The notes below the pieces were generated by a model. That model worked only from the letters and a program-made list of their open reading frames with translations, was not told where the DNA came from and did no database searches. The position numbers were made by a program, and so were the translations under genes. From JAEYZS01 sp031374125 (lineage in GTDB: Bacteria; Bdellovibrionota; Bdellovibrionia; Bdellovibrionales; JAEYZS01), in contig JANMFM010000107.1 in assembly GCA_031374125.1 (NCBI GenBank), positions 1 through 13,495 of the forward strand: DNA of 13,495 nt, read 5' to 3'. Shown one piece after another: positions 1 through 5,828 of the stretch (position 1 is the stretch's first letter; each line of letters begins with the position of its first letter).

Positions 1-874
1 CATTCGATACGAATCTAGTAACGTCTTCGTCCCAAAGAACGATATCAATCTTCTCGCCTTGTAATTCTTGAACGATATTCTGAACGCGAGAACCTTTCAT
101 ACCAACACAAGATCCTACTGGATCGATAGACGCGTCGTTAGTGAATACAGCTATCTTCGCTCTTGAACCTGGTTCACGAGCAGCAGATTTGATTTCGATA
201 ACACCGTCAGCGATTTCTGGAACTTCAAGTTCAAATAACTTAACAAGATATCTCTCATCTGCACGTGACATGATGATCTGAGGACCTTTTGTAGTATGGC
301 GTACATCAGCGATGTAACCTTGAACTCTATCACCCGGCTTGTAGTTTTCTCCTGGTAATTGTTCTCTGATTGGGATGTAAGCTTCTGTTCTTCCAAGATC
401 CACAACGATTGCTGATCTCTCAACACGTCTTACGATACCCGAAGCAATTTCACCTTTTCTGGATTCGAATTCAGCGAAGATGATTTCTCTTTCTGCATCA
501 CGAACTTGTTGCGTGATGATTTGTCTAGCCGTCTGAGCAGCGATACGTCCTAAATCTTTTGTTTCTAATTTTAAACCGATGAAGTCACCGATTACGGCGT
601 CCGGATCCATTTCATGTGCGTCTTCTTCTGTGATTTCAACTTCTTCGTCTACGAATTTTTCTTTTTCGACAACTTCTTTAAATTGGAAAAGCTCTACTTC
701 ACCGGCTTCCTCGTTGTACTGAGCTTCGATTTCTCTGTAAGTTCCGTACTTTTTCTTAGCAGCAGTAAGCATACCTTGAATAATAGCGTCGATAACTACT
801 TGTTTACCGATTCCTTTTTCTTTACCAATTTGTTCGATCATGCGGCCTAAGCCTGAAAAACTGTCTGTTGCCAT
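1..874 (-). CDS. nusA: Transcription termination/antitermination factor NusA, C-terminal part missing
   Basis: NusA binds RNA polymerase and nascent RNA and modulates pausing, termination and antitermination in the cytoplasm. The gene runs off the left edge; 291 codons are visible. The start (ATG at 874-872) follows a GGGAG ribosome site eight bases upstream. Visible order: N-terminal polymerase-binding domain (about residues 1-127, with MATDSFSGLGRMIEQIGKEK at the start), S1 RNA-binding domain (about 140-204, GEIASGIVRRVERSAIVVDL) and the beginning of KH1 (from about 230). KH1 contains the family signature DPVGSCVGMKGSRVQ, whose GMKG is the RNA-contacting GxxG loop, then GEKIDIVLW. KH2 and anything beyond lie outside the window. 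It follows rimP on the same strand, the standard rimP-nusA-infB order. The identity is secure; only the C-terminal architecture is unknown. Confidence 0.97.
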   Translation of the reverse strand, partial: MATDSFSGLGRMIEQIGKEKGIGKQVVIDAIIQGMLTAAKKKYGTYREIEAQYNEEAGEVELFQFKEVVEKEKFVDEEVEITEEDAHEMDPDAVIGDFIGLKLETKDLGRIAAQTARQIITQQVRDAEREIIFAEFESRKGEIASGIVRRVERSAIVVDLGRTEAYIPIREQLPGENYKPGDRVQGYIADVRHTTKGPQIIMSRADERYLVKLFELEVPEIADGVIEIKSAAREPGSRAKIAVFTNDASIDPVGSCVGMKGSRVQNIVQELQGEKIDIVLWDEDVTRFVSN

Positions 875-896
875 TATAAACACTCCCATCCTAATT

Positions 897-936
897 CACT
901 ACTCACTTTGGTGAGTAGTACTGATTTTACATCAGT
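897..936 (-). other. Two tandem hairpins in the rimP-nusA gap
   Basis: Read on the transcribed (minus) strand, the rimP stop is followed at once by a 6-bp hairpin (ACTGAT, 5-nt loop, ATCAGT; 936-920) and then a 9-bp perfect hairpin (ACTACTCAC, loop CAAA, GTGAGTAGT; 919-898). The nusA ribosome site follows. Neither stem has a T tract, so they do not look like intrinsic terminators. RNA processing, mRNA stabilisation or control of nusA translation are possible roles (inference). Confidence 0.6.
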
Positions 937-1443
937 CTAATTCTTTTTCTGCGTTTTAAGACTATCGTAATCAAAGATCACGTTAGATTTTTTTACGTTA
1001 TTCATTGAAATCACAAAATCTTTGCCATCGGCCTTCACTATGATTTCCTTGTCACTTACACTTTCCAGCTTCCCGTTCACCTTGTATCTCGGAACACTTC
1101 CAGCTGGATCCATTGATTCTGAACTTTGAACAAATACTTTTTGCCCAACGACAGCCTCAAAGTGCCACTTTTCCTTCAGCGGCCTCTCTAATCCCGGACT
1201 AGAAACCTCGAGTGCGTACTCGCCGTCTGGGATCAAATCATTCTCATCAAGAATTTCGCTCAAACCTTTTGAAACACGTTCGCAGTCTTCTAAAGAAACT
1301 CCGCCCTGCTTTTCAACATAAACTAAAAGTCTACGGCCCTGTCCCTTGGAACCAGGAGAAAAATCTAAATCGTAAAGTTCGCAACCTTGTTGCTGGCAAA
1401 TTTCTTTTGCTAGCTCTTTCATTTTAGGCAAGTTCTGTAACAT
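937..1443 (-). CDS. rimP: Ribosome maturation factor RimP
   Basis: RimP assists late maturation of the 30S subunit in the cytoplasm. The 168-residue length is close to the family norm of about 150-170. The family motif is intact: YALEVSSPGLERPL at residues 76-89, at the end of the N-terminal alpha/beta domain. Other recognisable parts are CELYDLDF near residue 21 and GRRLLVYVE near 37. The C-terminal Sm-like/SH3 barrel follows (about residues 92-160: GQKVFVQ, GKLESVSDKEIIVK). The start ATG at 1443-1441 has AGGGAG eight bases upstream. It ends in TAG 62 bases before nusA on the same strand, as in the common rimP-nusA-infB operon. No strong promoter is obvious between the terminator at 1508-1538 and the start. 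Confidence 0.96.
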   Translation of the reverse strand: MLQNLPKMKELAKEICQQQGCELYDLDFSPGSKGQGRRLLVYVEKQGGVSLEDCERVSKGLSEILDENDLIPDGEYALEVSSPGLERPLKEKWHFEAVVGQKVFVQSSESMDPAGSVPRYKVNGKLESVSDKEIIVKADGKDFVISMNNVKKSNVIFDYDSLKTQKKN

Positions 1444-1507
1444 CTCCGGATCTCCCTAAAGACTCCACTCCTATGTACATTTCATTCAAATGATCGCTTT
1501 GACCAAA

Positions 1508-1538
1508 AAAAAATGGGCCCTTACGAAGCCCATTTTTT
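1508..1538. terminator. Bidirectional intrinsic terminator
   Basis: A perfect 11-bp stem (AAAAAATGGGC / GCCCATTTTTT) encloses a 9-nt loop. It has an A tract on one side and a T tract on the other, so it can terminate transcripts from either direction. On the minus strand it would close the acetyltransferase transcript ending at 1717 and insulate rimP. The roughly 180 bases between 1539 and 1716 are AT-rich; I see no gene or convincing promoter in them. Confidence 0.85.
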
Positions 1539-1716
1539 AGCTAAATATTAGCCCTTGTGTTTAGCAGTTTATAATTAAAACCATTAACGCTAATCATAAG
1601 AAAATGTCTAATTGACGTAATTAAATAACAAAAAAAGCTTTTAAAATCAACCTTTTGATCGCTATTTCTTAAAGTGAACAAACGGTCAAAATATCGTCAG
1701 AACGAATTAAATCCAT

Positions 1717-2181
1717 TTAGAGCATTAAAGTCATAAGAATTGCCGCTTTACCATCGGGATAATACTTAGGACGTTTGGAGTTTTGGGTAAATCCCATTTT
1801 TTTATAAAAGCCCAAAGCCGGGGCATTTTCTTCATGAACTTCGAGCCAAATTTTATAAAAGGCGCCGTTATTTTTGCCGTTATTTTTTAAATGCATGATC
1901 ACTTCTTTAAAAAGTTTTTCCATATGGCCTTTTTTAAGGTCCGCTTTGTTCGTCATCGTCATATCAATTTCAAGAATATCTTGATCAACTTTTCTACCCA
2001 AAATAAATGCGAGAAGCTTATCCTCATCAAAAAAACCAAAACAAATATCTTTTGAAAGTGAATTTTCTATTTGTACAGTGCTCAGCCTCAAACCAAAACG
2101 TTCAAAGTCCGTAGACTCATGACTCTTTAAAATATTTGCCACCACTGAAATGTGCGAGGAATTGAGCTGCCTAAAAATCAT
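1717..2181 (-). CDS. GNAT-family N-acetyltransferase, RimI-like
   Basis: This 154-residue protein has the size and C-terminal pattern of a GNAT acetyltransferase, which moves the acetyl group of acetyl-CoA to an amine. The best match is the RimI-like block at residues 112-152: WLEVHEENAPALGFYKKMGF, then KRPKYYPDGKAAILMTL. This resembles the RimI segment WLEVR..N..A..LY...GF..R..YY. The acetyl-CoA pyrophosphate-loop motif (Q/R-x-x-G-x-G/A) is degenerate here: residues 82-87 read LKKGHM, so both the Q/R and the last G/A are replaced. Activity or cofactor geometry may therefore differ. The start codon overlaps the stop of the upstream SurA-like gene (ATGA), so the two are probably translationally coupled. 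The substrate cannot be read from sequence; ribosomal-protein acetylation is only one possibility. Confidence 0.82.
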   Translation of the reverse strand: MIFRQLNSSHISVVANILKSHESTDFERFGLRLSTVQIENSLSKDICFGFFDEDKLLAFILGRKVDQDILEIDMTMTNKADLKKGHMEKLFKEVIMHLKNNGKNNGAFYKIWLEVHEENAPALGFYKKMGFTQNSKRPKYYPDGKAAILMTLML

Positions 2182-2837
2182 TCTGGCGCGATGTAACTGA
2201 TGGTTTTTGTAACATCATATTTTTTCTTTAAGATATCATACCAAGCTTCTAAGCGTTGCTCCGCTTGAAGTTTTGCAAGGCTCTTTTTAATGCCTTCCTT
2301 TATAGACTTGTATTCCTTACCATCGTATTTGTCTTTATTGTTATTATAATAGTTGAAAGCTTCTGCCTCTGTCACAGGAACATAGGATGCTTTGGACTTG
2401 AATTCGATGAATTTTTGTGAAGAAATTTTTTGCTTCACAAGTTCTGCCATTTCTTCTTGAGTGAGGGCCAATTCTGTCCATATGGATGCAGAGCTTGAAT
2501 TTTTGATTCTATTGAGAATAGACTTTTTTGCTTTCTCTACTTCTGATGACGTCACATTTATCAAAGAAAAAGATTTGGATTCCAAGTATACCACTCTCTC
2601 CATAAGATACCGATTGAGATCGTTGTTAAATTCATCGCTTTGTGTAGATGTATTCTTTGCACCAGTTGTAGATTTAATCCACTGATCTTCTAGGATTGTA
2701 TCGGCGATGACCTTTCTACTAGTAACGACATCTCTGCCAATCTTTGCAACAACTTCAGATGTAAATGATTTGGAATGAGTGGAGATAGAAAAGATTGTAA
2801 AAACTAAGATTACAAGTTTTATAAGTCTGTGGTTCAT
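2178..2837 (-). CDS. Exported SurA-N-like periplasmic protein without a PPIase domain
   Basis: I place the start at the ATG at 2837-2835, giving 219 residues with a clean signal peptide (MNHRLIKLVILVFTIFSIST, likely cut near residue 22-24). A longer frame to 2915 would need GTG, has no ribosome site, and would run through an inverted repeat. After the signal, VVAKIGRDVVTSRKVI (about 29-44) matches the opening of SurA N-terminal domains. The C-terminal part (VTEAEAFNYYNNNKDKYDGKEY, then a long helix ending in LEAWYDILKKKYDV) resembles the returning helix of SurA/PpiC-type chaperones. No parvulin (rotamase) domain is present. A periplasmic chaperone or adaptor role is inferred. It lies just downstream of a barrel gene, the usual SurA client class, and overlaps the acetyltransferase gene by four bases. 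Confidence 0.7.
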   Translation of the reverse strand: MNHRLIKLVILVFTIFSISTHSKSFTSEVVAKIGRDVVTSRKVIADTILEDQWIKSTTGAKNTSTQSDEFNNDLNRYLMERVVYLESKSFSLINVTSSEVEKAKKSILNRIKNSSSASIWTELALTQEEMAELVKQKISSQKFIEFKSKASYVPVTEAEAFNYYNNNKDKYDGKEYKSIKEGIKKSLAKLQAEQRLEAWYDILKKKYDVTKTISYIAPE

Positions 2838-2848
2838 ACACTTACAAT

Positions 2849-2903
2849 AAAAAAAAGACATATATAAATCAAGAGCTAACGTACCGGAAGATTTATATAT
2901 GTC
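2849..2903 (-). promoter_or_regulatory. 14-bp perfect inverted repeat plus T8 in front of the SurA-like gene
   Basis: The arms GACATATATAAATC and GATTTATATATGTC (2857-2870 and 2890-2903 on the plus strand) are exact reverse complements around a 19-nt spacer. On the transcribed minus strand the second arm is followed directly by eight T's (2856-2849), the layout of an intrinsic terminator or attenuator, and the start codon comes 11 bases later. A candidate promoter also overlaps it: TTGATT, a 17-nt spacer through the T run, and TATTGT, which would give an almost leaderless mRNA. Whether it terminates, attenuates or binds a protein is unknown. Confidence 0.55.
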
Positions 2904-2928
2904 CCAAAGTTTCACTATTCAATAATTA

Positions 2929-2956
2929 GGCGCCCTTCAATCGACTTAAGGGCACC
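2929..2956 (-). terminator. Probable terminator of the outer-membrane barrel gene
   Basis: On the minus strand a 9-bp stem (GGTGCCCTT / AAGGGCGCC, one G-T pair) with a 10-nt loop lies 20 bases after the barrel gene stop and is followed by TAATTATTGAATA. The tail is only moderately T-rich, so termination efficiency is uncertain. Confidence 0.55.
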
Positions 2957-2976
2957 GGGTCACACGCGAGACTTTC

Positions 2977-4152
2977 TTAGAAAGTGAATCTCGCGTTGAT
3001 TAGGAAATTATAATATCCTAATTCTTCAACTGGATCAGTGTAGAAATCATCATACATTTGCGATGTCTCGTAACGACCATTTGAATTTGTGTCGTATGCA
3101 ACATTCATTACATACTTTAGGTCTGCACCGATTGTGAATGAATCCGTCAATCTGATGTCAGCACCAACGATTAAACCTAAGTCAATCGCCCATGAGCTAC
3201 TCTCAAGAGCTGGATAACCATAAGTGATTTCATTAGACTGTCTGTCTTCATAATTTCTATGTGTATAAGATAAAGATCCGCCCACATATGGAGAGAATCT
3301 TGTCTTTAAGATTCTATATTTAAATGCACCAGAGAAGTTGTATTGTTCCATCTCGATGATTGTTGGGAACATACCATAAATGTAGTCTCTAACAACACTT
3401 TCAATATCACCTTTAGAGTAAAGGAAGCTACCTTCAACAATATATTTCTCATCAATCACTGAACCTACAGTAAAACCTGCAGCTCCTGTTGTTTTGATAT
3501 TGTCAGCCGGGTAAGATACAAAACCCGCATCAGCTCCAACAAATAAACGGTGTGAAGATTTCTTTTCTTCTTCGTCAAGTTTAGCAAGTTCAGATTTAAC
3601 TTCAATAGCTGGCTCAGCTTTAACTTCTTGAACTATTACCGATTCAACCACTTGGATAGCTTGTGGAGCAACAACTACTGGTGCCACCACCGGAGCTACA
3701 ACTTCTTCCTTCTTAACTTCTTCTTTTTTCTCTTCTAAGCCAGTTAAAAGCTTGTTAGCTCTTTCTTGCTCAGCCTTCATTCTAGCTTCTTCGAGTTTTT
3801 CAACAATCTTAGATTCCGTTTGCTGTTCCATCTCGACTCTTTGCTTTCTCAACTTATCAGCAGCAGATTCACTGAGTGGTGAAGCTTCAACAACTGCCGA
3901 CTCCTGCTTTTGTATATATATAGTAGGTTGTTGTTGCGTGATAACCGGTTGGTTTTGAACAATCGGTTGTAATGTTGTTGTCGTAGTCACTGTTTGTGAC
4001 TGTGAGTTGGCTTGAGATAAATCTTTCGCCGACGCAGCCGGAGCTGGATCATTCACAACTTCGATAATGGCTTGGTTCTCTACTGAACCTTGGGCAAAGG
4101 CTGATAGGCTTAAAGCACTAACGGCTAACCCAACTACAAACTTCATTTTCAT
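2977..4152 (-). CDS. Outer-membrane beta-barrel protein with N-terminal periplasmic coiled-coil/linker
   Basis: The start is the ATG at 4152-4150, with GAGGA seven to eight bases upstream; an in-frame ATG further out lacks a ribosome site. The 391-residue product has a signal peptide ending SLSAFA|QG (cut after about residue 20). A Q/T/P-rich disordered stretch follows (35-95), then a charged coiled coil (about 95-150: KLRKQRVEMEQQTESKIVEK and on), then a V/A/P linker (VVAPVVAPVVVAPQ, 151-164). From residue 201 (HRLFVGADAGFVSY) the alternating aromatic/small pattern of a small beta-barrel runs to the end. The C-terminus NFLINARFTF closes with the terminal Phe expected of the BAM beta-signal. 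The barrel probably anchors the protein while the long N-terminal part spans or contacts the periplasm. I do not recognise a named family beyond the generic OmpA/OmpW-like barrel. A SurA-like gene follows downstream. Confidence 0.8.
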   Translation of the reverse strand: MKMKFVVGLAVSALSLSAFAQGSVENQAIIEVVNDPAPAASAKDLSQANSQSQTVTTTTTLQPIVQNQPVITQQQPTIYIQKQESAVVEASPLSESAADKLRKQRVEMEQQTESKIVEKLEEARMKAEQERANKLLTGLEEKKEEVKKEEVVAPVVAPVVVAPQAIQVVESVIVQEVKAEPAIEVKSELAKLDEEEKKSSHRLFVGADAGFVSYPADNIKTTGAAGFTVGSVIDEKYIVEGSFLYSKGDIESVVRDYIYGMFPTIIEMEQYNFSGAFKYRILKTRFSPYVGGSLSYTHRNYEDRQSNEITYGYPALESSSWAIDLGLIVGADIRLTDSFTIGADLKYVMNVAYDTNSNGRYETSQMYDDFYTDPVEELGYYNFLINARFTF

Positions 4153-4347
4153 ATATAAGTCCTCGTTTAATATTTTTAATTCCAATCCTAACTCAACCTA
4201 TATGAGCAATTGTTATGCCTCGCATTAAAATCAAAACAATTGAACATAAGTATTTGATATTACTAGTATTGTTTATAATTTTGACACCTCTAAAGATGTA
4301 ATTTTTACCGACAAGTGACGTAGAGGGCCGTCACCCGCGCATTTTTG

Positions 4348-4426
4348 GGTAAAGGTGCGCAGCACATTTTCCAAAGGTTCGCGTCGTAATAACGGAAGTC
4401 TTTGGTAAAGGTGCGGCTCACCTTTA
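4348..4426. repeat. Short palindromic repeat copies (REP-like)
   Basis: GGTAAAGGTGCG occurs twice (4348-4359 and 4404-4415), each time as the left arm of a small palindrome. The first is AAAGGTGC-GCA-GCACATTT, with one mismatch. The second is TAAAGGTG-CGGCT-CACCTTTA, perfect. A degenerate third half (AAAGGTTCGCG) lies at 4373-4383. The pattern resembles dispersed REP-type palindromes, but only genome-wide counting could show that. Confidence 0.5.
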
Positions 4427-4596
4427 TGAGTTTTCTTCATTCATCATGAATCTCTTACATAAAAGTGAATGCCTTAGGCATTTTAGACGCTGTAGAGGTG
4501 GCACAGTGATTGCTTAAGGATAACCTGCTTGCTAAGTGAATTCAGACATCCCTCCCCCCTTAGTTCTGTTTTCATATTAGCAGGCAATGACCTCAT

Positions 4597-4623
4597 AAGC
4601 CCCCTAACCGGGGCTTTTTTTTT
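4597..4623 (+). terminator. Strong intrinsic terminator, plus strand
   Basis: A 7-bp GC-rich stem (AAGCCCC / GGGGCTT) with loop CTAACC runs directly into nine T's. It is a textbook Rho-independent terminator for plus-strand transcription. No coding gene precedes it on that strand within the window, which is the main argument for a small RNA here. Confidence 0.88.
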
Positions 4624-4745
4624 GCGTCGAATATCTCTAAGAAAATCTTTGTTTTGTAAGAGTCACTTTGGCCATGGTCCCAATATCTCCTGTAAAAAAA
4701 ACAACCCAAATCAAAATTTAGATTTCAGATCCAATTATTGTTATT

Positions 4746-4775
4746 TTGAATGGAACAACTCTTGTACCTTGTACT
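4746..4775 (+). promoter_or_regulatory. Possible promoter of the orphan exported gene
   Basis: TTGAAT (4746-4751), an 18-nt spacer and TGTACT (4770-4775) lie about 30 bases before the chosen start. Both boxes match the sigma-70 consensus only in part. Confidence 0.35.
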
Positions 4776-4806
4776 AGTAACCGCAGCTACTAAAGAGGAG
4801 ATTCTT

Positions 4807-5472
4807 ATGGCTTTGAATATAAATGACTTAGCTAAATACTTATCTATATCGCTGGTTATAGCTTTAATTAGCTCTACATCTTCGGCAATTACTCGAGAAG
4901 CAAAACTCATTACTTCTCCAGAAGGAAAATTTATTTATAGCGCTATATTGGACCATAAAGAGGAAATCGTATTTGAACAAAACTCTGCAAACGTAACTTT
5001 CTTACAACAGAAGGTTAATGAAACGAATAAGAGGTCTGGAAAAAAAATAACTGCCAATAAAGTTCCAGGAAAGGATGCAAGCGGTTTTTCTGAGTTAATT
5101 ATGAAAAAAATTGATGATAAAAATGTCACTATCGAAATTAATAGAAGAGAATACCCTGAAAAAAATCTCCGTATAGATTTACATTATCAAATTACAGGAA
5201 AGTTTGCGAAGGGAACTTGGACTGATTTACTCGCGGATAAGGACGTCAATATTATATTAAGTTTAGACTCTAAACGAACTTCACAATCTCAATTAAGACC
5301 ATACATGGCTAAAGTAATAAAAAGTATTGGTGATGAGCAACACCCTTTAGGTCGATTCAAAGGAATCGAATTAACAGAGGAAAACTTTGTCTTCGATCTG
5401 AAGTCTATTTCGGGTAAGAAAAAAGCAATGATTCAAACCTTCGACATCTCAACAAAGTTTAAACTTTTTTAG
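4807..5472 (+). CDS. Orphan exported protein of unknown function
   Basis: The start ATG at 4807 follows AGAGGAG at six bases. An upstream in-frame ATG at 4750 has no ribosome site and would bury the signal peptide. The 221-residue product begins with an apparent signal peptide (SISLVIALISSTSSA, cut near residue 27). The mature part is rich in Lys, Ile, Asp and Asn and mostly alternating polar/hydrophobic, suggesting beta structure: YSAILDHKEEIVFE, VTIEINRREYP, LRIDLHYQITGKF, VNIILSLDSKR. There are no cysteines, no membrane segment after the signal and no motif that I recognise. The gene looks more AT-rich than its neighbours and sits between a terminator and a tRNA gene, so acquisition by transfer is possible but unproven. 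It ends at a run of six T's, after which a different frame stays open (see 5463-5603). Confidence 0.72.
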   Translation: MALNINDLAKYLSISLVIALISSTSSAITREAKLITSPEGKFIYSAILDHKEEIVFEQNSANVTFLQQKVNETNKRSGKKITANKVPGKDASGFSELIMKKIDDKNVTIEINRREYPEKNLRIDLHYQITGKFAKGTWTDLLADKDVNIILSLDSKRTSQSQLRPYMAKVIKSIGDEQHPLGRFKGIELTEENFVFDLKSISGKKKAMIQTFDISTKFKLF

Positions 5473-5603
5473 AATGTGTAGCCGCAAAATCAAGAGAGCT
5501 CAGCCCGAATATGATGCAGTTGCGCACAAAAATCTTAGTTCCAGCAAAAGAGTTCTTAGAAAGCCTTCAAAAAACGGCAGAATACGTCCAAAACTATAAC
5601 TAA
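5463..5603 (+). pseudogene. Open tail after the orphan gene: gene remnant or frameshifted C-terminus
   Basis: Immediately after the orphan gene, the -1 frame reads 43 codons to TAA at 5601-5603. Key pieces are ECVAAKSREL, MMQLRTKILVPAKEFLESLQ and KTAEYVQNYN, an amphipathic-helix-like tail. That frame is closed by a stop at 5460-5462, so its open part begins exactly where the upstream gene ends, at CTTTTTTAG. One extra T, or a -1 slip on the T run, would join the two. It could equally be a leftover 3' end of a deleted gene, or chance; an open frame this short is not significant alone. Confidence 0.3.
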
Positions 5604-5617
5604 ATTTCGTTTTAAGC

Positions 5618-5646
5618 TTGAATCAAAAAAGAGCTTCTATTATCAA
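5618..5646 (+). promoter_or_regulatory. Promoter of tRNA-Leu
   Basis: TTGAAT (5618-5623), exactly 17 bases, then TATCAA (5641-5646). Transcription would begin about 12-14 bases before the mature tRNA 5' end. Placement and spacing fit a sigma-70 tRNA promoter well, with four of six matches in each box. Confidence 0.6.
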
Positions 5647-5665
5647 TAGAGACTCATCTATTCGT

Positions 5666-5752
5666 GGCCTCGTGGTGGAATTGGTAGACGCGCTGGACTC
5701 AAAATCCTGTGTACGCAAGTACGTGTCAGTTCGAGTCTGACCGAGGCCACCA
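5666..5752 (+). tRNA. tRNA-Leu, anticodon CAA
   Basis: The 87-base gene folds as a class II tRNA with CCA encoded. The acceptor stem GGCCTCG/CGAGGCC is perfect. The D arm contains GGTAGAC, and the anticodon loop CTCAAAA (5698-5704) gives CAA at 5700-5702. The long variable arm has GTAC-GCAA-GTAC. The T arm is GTCAG-TTCGAGT-CTGAC, then discriminator A and CCA (5750-5752). One oddity is the anticodon stem (CTGGA / TCCTG), which carries a T-T mismatch at the second pair. The length and the variable arm identify leucine, reading UUG codons. No clear terminator follows. Confidence 0.95.
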
Positions 5753-5828
5753 TTTGTCAGTCTCTTTTTACATTTACCCAGACTTCATCATAATCATGCA
5801 AAATATCTGCCTACATACAAAGTGCATT

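Larger units (their letters stand above)
4286..4623 (+). ncRNA. Candidate structured small RNA locus (plus strand)
   Basis: The stretch 4153-4806 has no convincing protein gene, yet a strong plus-strand terminator sits at 4597-4623 with nothing coding in front of it. Several hairpins precede it: 4406-4426 (8-bp stem), ATTCAT/ATGAAT at 4439-4451, and AATGCC/GGCATT at 4468-4482. A long-range pairing, TTATGAG (4424-4430) with CTCATAA (4592-4598), could close a domain. CCTGCT (from about 4526) can pair with AGCAGG (about 4580-4585). Upstream there is a perfect TATAAT at 4274-4279 and a TTGACA at 4281-4286, but neither has a well-spaced partner, so the 5' end is a guess. I found no signature of RNase P, SRP RNA, tmRNA or a c-di-GMP riboswitch. 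Confidence 0.33.

Noticed and set aside
614..850. Phe/Ser-rich plus-strand frame
   Set aside because: Antisense shadow of nusA's acidic N-terminal region.
4286..4623. Identification as 6S RNA, RNase P RNA, SRP RNA, tmRNA or a c-di-GMP riboswitch
   Set aside because: The closing stem near 4424/4592 is loosely reminiscent of 6S RNA, but no family-specific motif could be confirmed by eye.
4529..4777. 82-codon plus-strand frame
   Set aside because: It runs through the strong terminator at 4597-4623 and has no ribosome site or protein-like composition.
5666..5752. tRNA-Leu as an attachment site of an integrated element
   Set aside because: I found no second copy of the tRNA 3' end and no integrase in the window.
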